A program made the position numbers and the translations under genes. A stretch of 64,000 bases of DNA, taken from assembly GCF_021462415.1 (NCBI RefSeq), contig NZ_JAKEDS010000003.1, positions 462,743 to 526,742 on the forward strand. Direction: 5' to 3'. Shown here piece by piece: positions 44,386 through 53,785 of this stretch. Each line of letters starts with the position of its first letter. The stretch's first letter is position 1. The notes beneath the pieces are model-generated. The model had not been told where the DNA came from and did no database searches. It saw only the letters and a list, made by a program, of their open reading frames with translations. The stretch is from Rhodohalobacter sp. 614A (GTDB lineage: Bacteria > Bacteroidota > Rhodothermia > Balneolales > Balneolaceae).

Positions 44386-46383
44386 TTAATCCTCGATGTA
44401 CCACGTTTCATTGCTCAAAAATACCCATCGCTCGTAAATTCTCCGAAGCTGGCTGTACACATCGGCCGGAAATTCCTTGCGGCTGATTTCAATATCAAAT
44501 GTGTATTCAACCGTATTTCCCTCAGAGTTATACTGTTCTCGTAAAGCTGCGCCCTGCAAACTTGTTGCCCGGGTCTCGCCCATTTCATCGACAGAAAAAC
44601 CATCGGGTAAATCAACGGTGTAATGGATCGACAAAAGTTCAGGGGCATCCAGTGTGATTGGAACCCGCCGCTGGGTCGACTCAAAGGGATTCCTAAACAG
44701 GTAACCCACCACCATCGGACGGAATTCAATTCCATCGCGGAAACTCGCCGCGTAATTGGGAATCTCGAAATCAGTTGCCACATCCACAATATTGCGGTTT
44801 TGCGAGTTGATTTCCAGGCTGCCTTCACTGATCACGGCATCGGTGTAAATATCAAAAAAGGTTTCCCTGATAATTTCCGAAACAGGCCTTCCTGATTGCA
44901 TATCCCTGCGAATACGCTGCGAAGGATATCCCCGTGTCTGCGCATTCAGCGTTCCCGTTAACGTTCCGTTAGAACTGAGCGAAGCCGTGATATCAATATC
45001 GAGATCGAAAACACTTCGTTCGGGCGAAATATCAATCCATTGGTAATCATCAGTTGTCAGCGCCATTCCCTGGACGTTATATGATTCGATGGGAATTAAA
45101 TTCGGCATACTGTGCGGAAACGATGCATCCATAAAGTATTGCTGCCCATTGATTTCACTAAAAATTAACAACCAGTTAAATTGAAAAATAGAGGGAAATG
45201 ACTGGTCGATCCGCCCGAACTCACGCCCTGAAATATAGAGTGGTTTGGCATCAATTCCGGCACCGCGCAACATTGTTAAAAGAACCGTATTGATTTCAGC
45301 CTGGTCAGCAGGTTCTCCTTCCAAAACATGACTCAAATCACCTTCCGCAAAAACCGAATTGACTCCGCTGAACTGAACCGAAGAGTTCACCGCCTGGAAA
45401 ACCGAATCCTGGATTTCCTCCATCGAATTAAGAGAAGCTCCAATCTCTTCACCCATCTGCTGAAACTCCGTATACCTCTCAATTTGTTGATAGGGATTCC
45501 GATTCCGAAGAATCTGTGCCGCCACAAATTCCCAGCTATTTTCAAGCGGCTGGCGCGGAATGCCAAACTCACTGATTTGGAACTTGATCTGTGCTCGAAT
45601 ATCATCAATTGAAGAAATATAACTTGAGGCATCCACAGCGGGAATATCTTCCGCTTCCCACTCCTCGATATAAATCGGGTTGGGACGCCTGAGCGTAAAA
45701 AGCAACGGCACATTGCTGGTATCCACGCGGTGCTCTTCGAAATGCAAATCAAAATCCTCCACGTGCAGAGGAACCGCATCATACCGGATAAATTCGGAAT
45801 TCCTGAGGTAGAGCGCGGCTTTTTTGGTCGGGACCCGATGCGCCATATAAAAATTCGGAAGTTCCTCGATATATCTTCGCTCAAGCGTATACTTGTATTC
45901 CAAAATCGATCCCTGTTGCACCTCGGGCATTTCAAACTCGATAATTTTGTACCGCGAGTTGAGATCTACAGTTCTTGCATTTTCCGTATCAAACCGGACC
46001 TGGCTTCCATCGGGCTGATGGGTAATCGCCTCAAGATTGGTAATCGTTTCGATCCCATCCTGGAAATAGAACGGAATTCCCACAAGCGACGCTTCGGCTT
46101 TCTCAAGCTGATCATCACTCAGCACGCGAATTCTCACCAAATTGTCGATAATCGCCACAATTCCGGACGGACGTTCTACAATCCGGATGGTTGATTCTTT
46201 CAGCAGGTATTCAAAAGGATAATCGTGATTGGGAGCTTGCCGAAACTGGCTTTGCGGGACGGAACCGAATTTGTCAAAAATTTGAATCTGTTCCAGGACG
46301 GATGAATCGTTCTGAGAAAGAGAAACTCCGCTAAAGGTGAGAACAATCAGGTTCGTTAAAAAGAGCCGATAAAACAGTTGCAT
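44386..46383 (-). CDS. DUF3857/transglutaminase-fold exported protein without catalytic Cys
   Basis: A 665-residue exported protein. The signal peptide is residues ~1-23 (YRLFLTNLIVLTFSGVSLSQ). Residues ~60-230 form a DUF3857 domain (YKIIEFEMPEVQQGSILEYKY), and ~275-430 a transglutaminase-like domain. The part that normally holds the Cys (GDCKDKA-like) reads EGEPADQAEINTVLLTMLRG, and I see no cysteine anywhere in the protein, so it should be non-catalytic. The C-terminal ~200 residues are beta-rich. It probably acts in the periplasm; role unknown. It lies 21 bases after dihydroorotase. Confidence 0.85.
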   Translation of the reverse strand: MQLFYRLFLTNLIVLTFSGVSLSQNDSSVLEQIQIFDKFGSVPQSQFRQAPNHDYPFEYLLKESTIRIVERPSGIVAIIDNLVRIRVLSDDQLEKAEASLVGIPFYFQDGIETITNLEAITHQPDGSQVRFDTENARTVDLNSRYKIIEFEMPEVQQGSILEYKYTLERRYIEELPNFYMAHRVPTKKAALYLRNSEFIRYDAVPLHVEDFDLHFEEHRVDTSNVPLLFTLRRPNPIYIEEWEAEDIPAVDASSYISSIDDIRAQIKFQISEFGIPRQPLENSWEFVAAQILRNRNPYQQIERYTEFQQMGEEIGASLNSMEEIQDSVFQAVNSSVQFSGVNSVFAEGDLSHVLEGEPADQAEINTVLLTMLRGAGIDAKPLYISGREFGRIDQSFPSIFQFNWLLIFSEINGQQYFMDASFPHSMPNLIPIESYNVQGMALTTDDYQWIDISPERSVFDLDIDITASLSSNGTLTGTLNAQTRGYPSQRIRRDMQSGRPVSEIIRETFFDIYTDAVISEGSLEINSQNRNIVDVATDFEIPNYAASFRDGIEFRPMVVGYLFRNPFESTQRRVPITLDAPELLSIHYTVDLPDGFSVDEMGETRATSLQGAALREQYNSEGNTVEYTFDIEISRKEFPADVYSQLRRIYERWVFLSNETWYIED

Positions 46384-46404
46384 CCTGGCTGGGTACTCCG
46401 AAAA

Positions 46405-47706
46405 TCAGTTTTTCAGCGCGTTTACGGCAAACCGGTTTTTATTGTAGACGGCGAGTGCGCGCCCGGTCATCGTTTCCCCGATATATGGAGAATTTTTTGA
46501 TTTCGACCGAACCTCGTCTTTGGTGTACGTCCACTTTTCGTCTGTGTTAAAAATCGTCAGGTTTGCCGCTGCTCCTTCTTTGATTTCGGGGATTTCAAGG
46601 TTTAATATTTGTCGTGGATTGTTAACGAGTTTTTCCAGCAACTGTTGTAGAGATAAAACGCCCGGTTCCAGTAGCCGTTTTACCGAAATGCTCCAGGCCG
46701 TATCCAGGCCGGTGATTCCGTTCGGGGCGTAAATAAATTCCACTTCTTTCTCTTCAATAGAATGCGGAGCGTGATCGGTGCAAATCACATCGATGGTTCC
46801 GTCGGCGAGGCCTTCAACCATAGCGTCTACATCGTCCTGTGTTCGCAGCGGCGGATGCATCTTCACGTTTGTATCAAAATGACGTTTTTCAATTTCATCG
46901 TCGGTCAGGTCAAAGTGATGTGGACAAACTTCAGTCGTGACATTCACTCCTTCTTTTTTTGCTTGCCGAACCAAATCCACCGCTTTTCTTGTGCTGATGT
47001 GCGCCACGTGAATGTGTCCGCCCGTAAATCCGGCCAGCAAAATATCGCGGGCGATCATCGCCTCTTCGGCAATTCCGGGTGTTCCGTCCAGCCCGAGCCG
47101 TGCCGACACCTCGCCTTCGTGCATGTGTCCCGGACGAGATAAATCCAGGTCTTCTTCATGATTGATGATCGGCAGGCCCAGCATCGACGAATATTGAAGG
47201 GCCACTCGCATCACCTGGGAGTTATAAACGGGATCGCCGTCGTCACTAAAAGCTACGGCTCCGCCCTCTTTCATGTCCGCCATTTCGGCGATGGACTCGC
47301 CCTTTCGTTCTTTCGTCACGCACCCGATGGGATGAACATCCACCAACTCCTCTTCAGATTTGTTACGGATAAACTCCACCACATCCCGCGTATGGATGGC
47401 TGGTTTGGTGTTGGGCATGCAGGCCACTTCGGTAAATCCGCCAAACATGGCTGACCGGCAACCGGTTTCTACTGTCTCTTTATGCTCATATCCCGGCTCG
47501 CGAAAATGGACGTGCATGTCCATCCAGCCGCCGCTGACGTAAGCACCGCCGGCATCAAAAACCTCTTCACCATCCTCCTTTTCCAGGCCGGACGATATTT
47601 CGGAGATCACGCCATCTTTAATACGAATATCGACGGTTTCGCTGCCGTCGTGATTAGAGTCTACAGGTTTTGCATTTTGGATAAGAAGATTTGGAGTGGT
47701 TTTCAT
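46405..47706 (-). CDS. pyrC: Dihydroorotase
   Basis: A 433-residue class I type amidohydrolase of pyrimidine synthesis that cyclises carbamoyl aspartate. The metal motif is MDMHVHFREPGYEHKET near 58-74, FSDDGDPV carries the conserved Asp-Gly, HVAHISTRKAVDLVR supplies a metal His, and DVICTDHAPHS the catalytic Asp. ATG at 47706 is used; a TTG directly before it is also in frame. Confidence 0.95.
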   Translation of the reverse strand: MKTTPNLLIQNAKPVDSNHDGSETVDIRIKDGVISEISSGLEKEDGEEVFDAGGAYVSGGWMDMHVHFREPGYEHKETVETGCRSAMFGGFTEVACMPNTKPAIHTRDVVEFIRNKSEEELVDVHPIGCVTKERKGESIAEMADMKEGGAVAFSDDGDPVYNSQVMRVALQYSSMLGLPIINHEEDLDLSRPGHMHEGEVSARLGLDGTPGIAEEAMIARDILLAGFTGGHIHVAHISTRKAVDLVRQAKKEGVNVTTEVCPHHFDLTDDEIEKRHFDTNVKMHPPLRTQDDVDAMVEGLADGTIDVICTDHAPHSIEEKEVEFIYAPNGITGLDTAWSISVKRLLEPGVLSLQQLLEKLVNNPRQILNLEIPEIKEGAAANLTIFNTDEKWTYTKDEVRSKSKNSPYIGETMTGRALAVYNKNRFAVNALKN

Positions 47707-47760
47707 CAACTAATAGTAAATTTCTTTTTATGATCAAAGAACCTTCAAGCGTTTCCGTGC

Positions 47761-47850
47761 TTTTCAGAATCCTTCCCCGAAGGGATCCCTACGGGAGAAG
47801 CGTTCCTAGGCAATTAAACCGTGACATCCCGACACCTCGGGGGTCACTTT
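47761..47850. other. Structured intergenic sequence with hairpins
   Basis: Within the 242-base gap before the RelA/SpoT-like gene there are two small hairpins: ccctacggg near 47787-47795 and gtgac..cccga/tcggg..gtcac at 47821-47847. It looks like a repeat-type element or an RNA end, not a gene. Confidence 0.45.
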
Positions 47851-47951
47851 GTTTTCATTCAAAGAAATATAGGCTGATTTGAGGGGAAAAACGATTGTGG
47901 ATTTTTGGGGATTATCTTAAGATAAATCCACTAATTAAATACTTATAAAAA

Positions 47952-48956
47952 TTATTTTTTTTCCTTGTTAATTTTCTCTCGATATTTCGTCAAAATCTCT
48001 GTTTTAAGAAAGTCTTTTCTATCTAAAAAGTAGGAGTCAATTGTTAAATCTAAAATCATTCTTGCAGCTCCTACTTGAACTAAATAAAACCCGTTCTCTT
48101 TATCCCATGCAGTTTCTTTTTCGACATCTCGTAGAAAAGGCCCAGCTTTTTTGTATCCAAAAATTAAATCTTTCAAAGAAATCTTTTTTTTCTCCATTTC
48201 CTCAAATAGACCACTCGTAAGCTCAATACTTTTTTTTCTATTTGGAAATGCATAATCAAGAAAAGCTTGTAAACTATCCAAATTGAACTCTACATTGGGA
48301 TTAAATTCATTAGACTCTTCAGCAGATATAATTAATTCCTTTTTATTAGATTCAATTTGTTTTTTAATCTCCTCAAACTGTTCATCTGATTCTTCGAGTT
48401 TTGCGCTAATTCTTGAAAGTTTTCTTCTGAAAGCTTTCGGAATTTGTGATTTGGACTTATATGCTAATTTATGTGCAATTTCAGCCCAAGCATGCATCAA
48501 TACTGTACGAACTTGTACCTCAGCTTTGACATTTTTTAAACCTCTATAATTGGGGGTTTCTAACCATTTATCTGGTGTAGTAAGAATTAGATGTGTGGAC
48601 CTATATCCAAATTGATCAAATTCTAGATTTTCTTCTTTGTTTTCATCTTCAAGTACGTTTAATTCTTTTCTTAAAATTTTTTTTATCAATTCCACATCAC
48701 TCTGGTAATAACAAATTATCCGAACGCCACAAATATCCTCAATCTCTTTAAATGGATCTTGGTAACCCTTCTGCTCGATTTTTTTGATAAAAGAGTCAAT
48801 ATCCTTGACTCTGTAGTAAACCGATAGAAATTGTATATCATTTTCATTCAATAATAGCTCAAAGACTTGTGACAAATTCAGTCCAAGCTTCTCATATTGA
48901 CCATAAACAGAATTATACTTTTCAACAATTTTTGATTTATCAATTTTTTCCTTCAT
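47952..48956 (-). CDS. RelA/SpoT synthetase-domain protein, possible toxSAS/CapRel-like
   Basis: A 334-residue protein. Residues ~40-165 are a (p)ppGpp-synthetase-like domain: YYRVKDIDSFIKKI at 47-60, DICGVRIICYY at 74-84, FGYRSTHL at 116-123 with the guanine-stacking Tyr118, and EVQVRTVLMHAWAEIAH at 146-162. There is no hydrolase domain, TGS or ACT. An extra ~130-residue C-terminus follows a helical linker and has no cysteines. Plain small alarmone synthetases are only ~210-260 residues; single-chain toxSAS such as CapRel carry an extra regulatory C-terminal domain. The gene is visibly richer in A/T than its neighbours. It could make (p)ppGpp, or act as a growth-blocking toxin with a fused antitoxin. 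Confidence 0.8.
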   Translation of the reverse strand: MKEKIDKSKIVEKYNSVYGQYEKLGLNLSQVFELLLNENDIQFLSVYYRVKDIDSFIKKIEQKGYQDPFKEIEDICGVRIICYYQSDVELIKKILRKELNVLEDENKEENLEFDQFGYRSTHLILTTPDKWLETPNYRGLKNVKAEVQVRTVLMHAWAEIAHKLAYKSKSQIPKAFRRKLSRISAKLEESDEQFEEIKKQIESNKKELIISAEESNEFNPNVEFNLDSLQAFLDYAFPNRKKSIELTSGLFEEMEKKKISLKDLIFGYKKAGPFLRDVEKETAWDKENGFYLVQVGAARMILDLTIDSYFLDRKDFLKTEILTKYREKINKEKK

Positions 48957-49030
48957 TCCAAAGGTATTTGATTAGTCTTATTCTATCTTCTCATTCCATA
49001 ACGTAGTTTCTATTCCAGCACTTCTTGATA

Positions 49031-49128
49031 AATCAAAACTAAAATGGGAAAACCGGATTGATTATCAAAGCAAGGGCAAAACAAATCCGGGTTTTCGTCT
49101 TCGCTTCGCTGTGCTCAAACTGACGGAG
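49031..49128. repeat. Direct repeat, copy 1 (upstream of toxSAS-like gene)
   Basis: About 98 bases starting aatcaaaact and containing aaaatgggaaaaccgg, attatcaaag and ending gctcaaactgacggag. A diverged copy in the same orientation lies at 49678-49781. Confidence 0.75.
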
Positions 49129-49142
49129 TTGATTTTGTCTTC

Positions 49143-49622
49143 CTACTTAAGAGCCTCCCACTCTTCTATCGTAGCCGGTGCCATTTGGTATTCCATGGTC
49201 ATAACCCATTGGCCGTCTTTTTTAACCAGCAGCCCCTGGAAATGTACATAAATAGGCTGCGGTTCTTCTCCTTCCATTTGCGAGGTGTAACAGAAAATCC
49301 CGGTGTCGTGCGCTGTGGTTTCCCCGTGAATTCTTTTGCTGAACCTGAATTCCACGCTTGCACTCATTTTTCCATCCTGCGTATCCAGGAATCCCTGTTC
49401 CCAGCCATCCAGTGCATCCGAAATCGGGTAACTTTCCCCGGAAATGCCATTCACCAATACGGCATCTTCGTGGTATAGCGCAGCATATCCTTCAAAATCC
49501 CCATCGGCAACGGTTCGGCTCACTTCCGCCCAATAAGCATCAACTTCGGGAGTGGGATCTGGTTGAACGTTTATAAAAAACATTAATAAAAAAGCCGTAG
49601 AAAAAAGAAGTTTCATCATCAT
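49143..49622 (-). CDS. SnoaL/DUF4440-like exported protein
   Basis: A 159-residue protein with a signal peptide (residues ~1-20, MMMKLLFSTAFLLMFF) and an NTF2-like fold. VDAYWAEVSRTVADGDFEGY starts the first helix, YHEDAVLVNG follows, and VHFQGLLVKKDGQWVMTMEY is the terminal strand pair. Such domains bind small hydrophobic molecules or act as small enzymes; the ligand is unknown. The gene lies exactly between two direct repeats. Confidence 0.75.
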   Translation of the reverse strand: MMMKLLFSTAFLLMFFINVQPDPTPEVDAYWAEVSRTVADGDFEGYAALYHEDAVLVNGISGESYPISDALDGWEQGFLDTQDGKMSASVEFRFSKRIHGETTAHDTGIFCYTSQMEGEEPQPIYVHFQGLLVKKDGQWVMTMEYQMAPATIEEWEALK

Positions 49623-49677
49623 AGCAAAGTGAGTTTATAATCAGTTATTTATTCATAAACCTTCGGGTTTGACATAT

Positions 49678-49781
49678 AAAATCAAAATGGGAAAACCGGG
49701 TTAATTATCAAAGGAAGGGCTAAATAAATCCAGTTTTCGGTTTCTTCCGACAGCTGTCGGGATGCGCTCAAACTGACGGAG
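49678..49781. repeat. Direct repeat, copy 2
   Basis: Diverged second copy of the repeat at 49031. It has the same blocks (aaaatgggaaaaccgg, attatcaaag, gctcaaactgacggag) plus a perfect 14-base palindrome ccgacagctgtcgg at 49747-49760 that copy 1 lacks. Confidence 0.75.
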
Positions 49782-49806
49782 TATTTTTCAAGCACTTTAA
49801 CGCAGA

Positions 49807-49869
49807 CAAAAAAAGGGGAAATCATCTCAGAGCTATAAGACCAGTCCATGCTCATCAACAATTTCCCCT
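49807..49869 (-). terminator. Terminator of the decarboxylase operon
   Basis: On the minus strand, aggggaaat pairs with atttcccct (49861-49869 with 49814-49822) and is followed by a run of T (49808-49814). It lies about 30 bases after the mmdB stop. The loop is long (38 bases) and can form further pairs. Confidence 0.7.
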
Positions 49870-49898
49870 GGTGATTTACACCATAACCACATCAACAA

Positions 49899-51035
49899 CT
49901 ACATTAGGAAACTCATTAAAAGACCGGCAGCGATGGCGGAGCCAATCACTCCGGCTACGTTTGGTGCCATGGCGTGCATCAGCAGGTGATTGCTGGAATC
50001 GTACCGCAATCCCTCGTGCTGAACCACACGGGCACTGTCGGGCACGGCGGATACACCGGCGGCTCCAATCAGCGGATTCAGTTTATTGCCCTCCTTCAAA
50101 AAGACGTTCATTAACTTAGCGAACAGAACACCTCCGGCGGTGGCAATCATAAATGAAAATGCACCGAGAACAAAAATCAGGATAGATTCGGGCGTCAAAA
50201 ATGTAGTGGCCTGTGTGGAAGCTCCCACGGTTATACCCAGTAAAATCGTCACGATATCTATCATGGATGTTCGTGCGGTTTCGGCCAGGCGCTCGGTTAC
50301 CATCGACTCCTTCAGAAGATTTCCGAAGAACAGCATTCCCAAAAGAGGCAGTGCGGCCGGAGCGATAAACGTTGTGAGCAGCAGCCCGACAATCGGGAAC
50401 AGGATTTTCTCGGTTTTGGAAACAGCACGTGGCGGTTTCATACGGATGCGGCGTTCTTTGTCGTTCGTCAGCAGACGCATAATCGGCGGCTGAATAACCG
50501 GAACCAGTGCCATGTACGAATAGGCCGCAATAGCGATGGAACCGATTAAATCGGGAGCCAGCCTAGAAGACAGAAAGATAGCTGTGGGTCCGTCAGCACC
50601 CCCGATAATAGCAATGGCACCGGCCGGGCCCGTATCAAATGCAAGGGCAATGGCCCCAAAGAACGTGAGGAAAATACCGATCTGTGCGGCGGCTCCAAGC
50701 AGAACCAGTTTCGGGTTGGAAATCAGGGTTGAAAAGTCCGTCATGGCCCCGATTCCTAAAAAGATCAGGGGCGGATAAACGCCTTTCAAAACACCCTGGT
50801 ACAGGTAGTTCATTACACTGCCATCTTCGTAAATACCCAGTTGCAGTCCGGCATCTTGCAGGAACGGGATGTTCCCGATGATGATCCCGAAACCGATGGG
50901 TACGAGAAGCAGAGGTTCGTATTTTTTCTTAATCGCCAGGTATAGAAAGAAAAAGGCGACCAGAATCATAATAATGTGTCCGGGTGTCACATTGTAAAAC
51001 CCGGTGTAGTGATAGAAGTTTTCTAAGCCTTTCAT
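49899..51035 (-). CDS. mmdB: Na+-translocating decarboxylase beta subunit
   Basis: A 378-residue polytopic membrane protein that decarboxylates carboxybiotin and pumps Na+ out. Characteristic segments are GVYPPLIFLGIGAMTDFSTL near 86, AIIGGADGPTAIFLSSRLAP near 140 with the Na+-site Asp, and NPLIGAAGVSAVPDSARV near 325. It is the last gene of a four-gene operon with carboxyltransferase, OadG-like and biotin-carrier genes. The beta subunit is nearly the same in oxaloacetate, methylmalonyl-CoA and glutaconyl-CoA decarboxylases. Confidence 0.93.
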   Translation of the reverse strand: MKGLENFYHYTGFYNVTPGHIIMILVAFFFLYLAIKKKYEPLLLVPIGFGIIIGNIPFLQDAGLQLGIYEDGSVMNYLYQGVLKGVYPPLIFLGIGAMTDFSTLISNPKLVLLGAAAQIGIFLTFFGAIALAFDTGPAGAIAIIGGADGPTAIFLSSRLAPDLIGSIAIAAYSYMALVPVIQPPIMRLLTNDKERRIRMKPPRAVSKTEKILFPIVGLLLTTFIAPAALPLLGMLFFGNLLKESMVTERLAETARTSMIDIVTILLGITVGASTQATTFLTPESILIFVLGAFSFMIATAGGVLFAKLMNVFLKEGNKLNPLIGAAGVSAVPDSARVVQHEGLRYDSSNHLLMHAMAPNVAGVIGSAIAAGLLMSFLM

Positions 51036-51046
51036 GGGAGTGGGTG

Positions 51047-51472
51047 CTACTCAATTTCTAATAAAATGTCGTCTTGAAGAACCGCATTACCGACCGTCAC
51101 TTTGATTGATTTTATGACGCCATCGGTATCGGAGTGGATGGTGTTTTCCATCTTCATGGCCTCCATCATGATGAGTTTGTCATCTTTTTTCACGGTGTCG
51201 CCCTCTTTCACATACAGGGACAAAATTTTGCCCGGAAGCGGTGCTTTAATGGAAGAAAGTTTACCGGATCGCGCCAACGGTTTTTGGTCGGCGGTTGATG
51301 GCGGCGGCGTTTTGGCACGCACCAGTTTAGGTGTTTTTGGAGCTTTAATCTCTTGCTTTAGTTTCACTTCATACGGCGTGCCGTTCACTTCAAGCGAGAC
51401 TGTTTCTTCTTCAAAACTCTTGATTTTTACGTCGTATTGGTTGCCGTTTATTTCAAATTGATAATTTTTCAT
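51047..51472 (-). CDS. mmdC: Biotin carrier subunit of the Na+ decarboxylase
   Basis: A 141-residue biotinyl protein. The biotin-accepting Lys is in MEAMKMENT near residues 107-115. The N-terminal half forms a small beta-domain (YQFEINGNQYDVKIK), and a Pro/Ala/Lys linker near 45-65 gives mobility. It carries CO2 from the carboxyltransferase to MmdB. Gaps of 11-12 bases separate it from both neighbours. Confidence 0.9.
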   Translation of the reverse strand: MKNYQFEINGNQYDVKIKSFEEETVSLEVNGTPYEVKLKQEIKAPKTPKLVRAKTPPPSTADQKPLARSGKLSSIKAPLPGKILSLYVKEGDTVKKDDKLIMMEAMKMENTIHSDTDGVIKSIKVTVGNAVLQDDILLEIE

Positions 51473-51484
51473 GGTCGTAGTTGA

Positions 51485-51913
51485 TTACCGTCTGAGATTC
51501 GTTACGGAGTAAATTTTTGAACTCCAGGGTGAATATCTTCTTGATTCCTGTTGAATGGTGAGAATGGCTGATTCTTCATCGTGATAATTTTCATTCACAT
51601 AGAGATGAATGGCAGCCGTGATGGCGGCATTAAGTTCGCCGGATATCGGTTCGTCGGTGGTTTGTTTGGGTTCAACAGGCTTTTTCTGTCCGTTTCCTAC
51701 AGCTTCTTCAGCAGCTTCTATCAGGGACTTTTTACTTTTCAGAAAAGCTTTTTTGGCTGATGAAGACAGTGCCAGTATCCGAGGAATATTCTGAAATACA
51801 ACGTAGAGCAGAGCAAGCACGAGAAACACAATCATGTACCCGATCAGCATAATACCGATCTCCTCCATGGTTACCAGGGAGAGGTCAAATTCTGTGAGTC
51901 GATCAAAAAACAT
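51485..51913 (-). CDS. mmdD: OadG-like small membrane subunit
   Basis: A 142-residue protein with one hydrophobic helix near residues 17-42 (EEIGIMLIGYMIVFLVLALLY) and a soluble tail. This is the layout of OadG/MmdD subunits, which tether the carboxyltransferase to the membrane part and stabilise the complex. The C-terminal YSPWSSKIYSVTNLRR resembles the SPW motif of this family. Sequence conservation is otherwise low, so the call rests partly on position in the operon. Confidence 0.8.
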   Translation of the reverse strand: MFFDRLTEFDLSLVTMEEIGIMLIGYMIVFLVLALLYVVFQNIPRILALSSSAKKAFLKSKKSLIEAAEEAVGNGQKKPVEPKQTTDEPISGELNAAITAAIHLYVNENYHDEESAILTIQQESRRYSPWSSKIYSVTNLRR

Positions 51914-51925
51914 AGTCGTCCTCCT

Positions 51926-53485
51926 TTAGAGTGGAATATTGCCGTGTTTCTTCGGCGGATTGACCACCTTCTTCGTCTGAAGCGATTGCAACGCCCGGAT
52001 AATTCTGAAACGGGTATTGCGCGGTTCAATCACATCGTCGATATATCCGTACCGTGCAGCCTGGTATGGATTGGCAAATTGCTCTTTGTATTCTTTCTCT
52101 TTCTCCTGGATGAATTTGGCTCGCTCTTCTTCATCAGAAATTTCTGCCAGTTCTTTTGAATAGAGGATTTCAATCGCGCCTTTAGGACCCATCACCGCAA
52201 TTTCTGCCGAAGGCCATGCATAGTTGATATCTCCGCGCAGGTGTTTGGAGCTCATCACATCATACGCACCGCCGTAAGCTTTGCGAAGAACCACTGTTAT
52301 TTTGGGAACCGTTGCTTCTCCGTAAGCGTACAGGAGTTTGGCACCATGCAAAATAATTCCCCCGTATTCCTGGCCACTGCCCGGCAAGAAACCCGGAACG
52401 TCAACCAGGGTTACAATCGGAATGTTGAAGGAATCGCAGAAGCGAACAAATCTTGCTGCTTTTTTGGATGATTCGATATCCAGCACACCGGCCAGATAGT
52501 TCGGCTGATTGGCTACGATGCCCACCGGCATGCCATTAAACTTGGCAAATCCTACCACGATATTTCGGGCGTATCGTCGGTGCACTTCAAGAAATTCGCC
52601 ATCATCCACAATTGTGTAAATGATGTCTTTTACATCGTACGGTACCTGTGGGTTGTCCGGAATAATTTCATTCAGTTCTTCGTCTAATCGGTCGATCGGA
52701 TCATTACATTTCGCAAGCGGAGGATCTTCGAGATTGTTTTGAGGTATATAGCTCAGAAGTTTTCGGATGAGCAGAAGACCTTCCTCTTCATTCTCGGCCA
52801 CAAAGTGAGTCACCCCGGATTTTGTAGCGTGAACATTTGGTCCGCCAAGTTCATCTACAGTAATCTCTTCACCCGTTACGGTTTTCACAACTTTCGGTCC
52901 GGTTACAAACATGTAACTGGTTTTTTCCACCATCATGGTGAAATCGGTTAAAGCCGGAGAGTACACGGCGCCACCGGCACAAGGGCCAAAAATAGCTGAG
53001 ATTTGTGGAACAACCCCGGAGGCTTCAATATTTTTCTGAAATACATCGCCGTAACCCGCAAGGCTTCGAACCCCTTCCTGAATCCTGGCACCACCACTAT
53101 CGTTGATACCGATGATCGGAGCGCCCATTTTCATGGCCTGGTCCATAATCTTGCAAATTTTCTGTGCGAATACTTCCGAGAGCGATCCGCCAAAAACGGT
53201 GAAATCCTGGGAGAAAATATAGACGAGTCGTCCGTCGATAGTTCCGTGGCCGGTTACCACGGCGTCGGACAATATTCGTTGTTCCCAAAGGCCGAATGAT
53301 TTGGTCCTGTGGGTAACGAACATGTCGAACTCTTCGAAGCTCCCTTCGTCCAGTAAAAATTCAACCCGTTCTCTTGCTGTAAATTTTCCTTTTCCGTGTT
53401 GTGATTCTATACGTTTTTCGCCGCCACCCATTCGGGCGATTTCGCGGTATTCCACCAGTTTCCTGATGTCGTCTGCAGTTCCCAT
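51926..53485 (-). CDS. mmdA: Acyl-CoA carboxyltransferase subunit (methylmalonyl-CoA decarboxylase alpha type)
   Basis: A 519-residue crotonase-like carboxyltransferase. It has [20 protein letters not shown] near 30, [33 protein letters not shown] near 127 and the second oxyanion segment [18 protein letters not shown] near 365. It takes the carboxyl group from a CoA thioester onto biotin. Propionyl-CoA/methylmalonyl-CoA is the likeliest substrate given the membrane partners. It could also serve propionyl-CoA carboxylase, but no biotin carboxylase gene is present. First gene of the operon. Confidence 0.93.
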   Translation of the reverse strand: MGTADDIRKLVEYREIARMGGGEKRIESQHGKGKFTARERVEFLLDEGSFEEFDMFVTHRTKSFGLWEQRILSDAVVTGHGTIDGRLVYIFSQDFTVFGGSLSEVFAQKICKIMDQAMKMGAPIIGINDSGGARIQEGVRSLAGYGDVFQKNIEASGVVPQISAIFGPCAGGAVYSPALTDFTMMVEKTSYMFVTGPKVVKTVTGEEITVDELGGPNVHATKSGVTHFVAENEEEGLLLIRKLLSYIPQNNLEDPPLAKCNDPIDRLDEELNEIIPDNPQVPYDVKDIIYTIVDDGEFLEVHRRYARNIVVGFAKFNGMPVGIVANQPNYLAGVLDIESSKKAARFVRFCDSFNIPIVTLVDVPGFLPGSGQEYGGIILHGAKLLYAYGEATVPKITVVLRKAYGGAYDVMSSKHLRGDINYAWPSAEIAVMGPKGAIEILYSKELAEISDEEERAKFIQEKEKEYKEQFANPYQAARYGYIDDVIEPRNTRFRIIRALQSLQTKKVVNPPKKHGNIPL

Positions 53486-53759
53486 GATGTGAGATAATTT
53501 TGTTTGATGTGGTTCGTGGAGAACATAATTGCGGTAAGCCTGAGTTGCCTGTCTGTAGTTGAAATTCTCATCTTAATTGATATTAAAACGTCTCTTGCAG
53601 TCAGCTGGGAGAATTACCGAATCTCCACTGATCGTTTTGTTTATATAGGTAGGTTAGACAGTGATAATGAACGTAATGTGAAGGAGAGTAAGCTTTTTCC
53701 TGAATGATGAATTAGAAGCGCTTTTAATTTATTTCGATAATTTCACCCATTTATTTACT

Positions 53760-53785
53760 CGTACCGAAGGTCCCCCTTCGGTACG
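53760..53785. repeat. Perfect 11-base hairpin
   Basis: Arms cgtaccgaagg and ccttcggtacg with a four-base loop tccc. No U-tract follows on either strand, so it is a REP-like palindrome rather than a clear terminator. Confidence 0.65.

Noticed and set aside
44117-44389. 90-codon frame on + strand
   Set aside because: Lies across the two MITE-like repeats; coding look comes from the repeat.
47691-47882. 63-codon frame over the hairpin region
   Set aside because: Overlaps the pyrC start and the structured repeat; unlikely to be translated.
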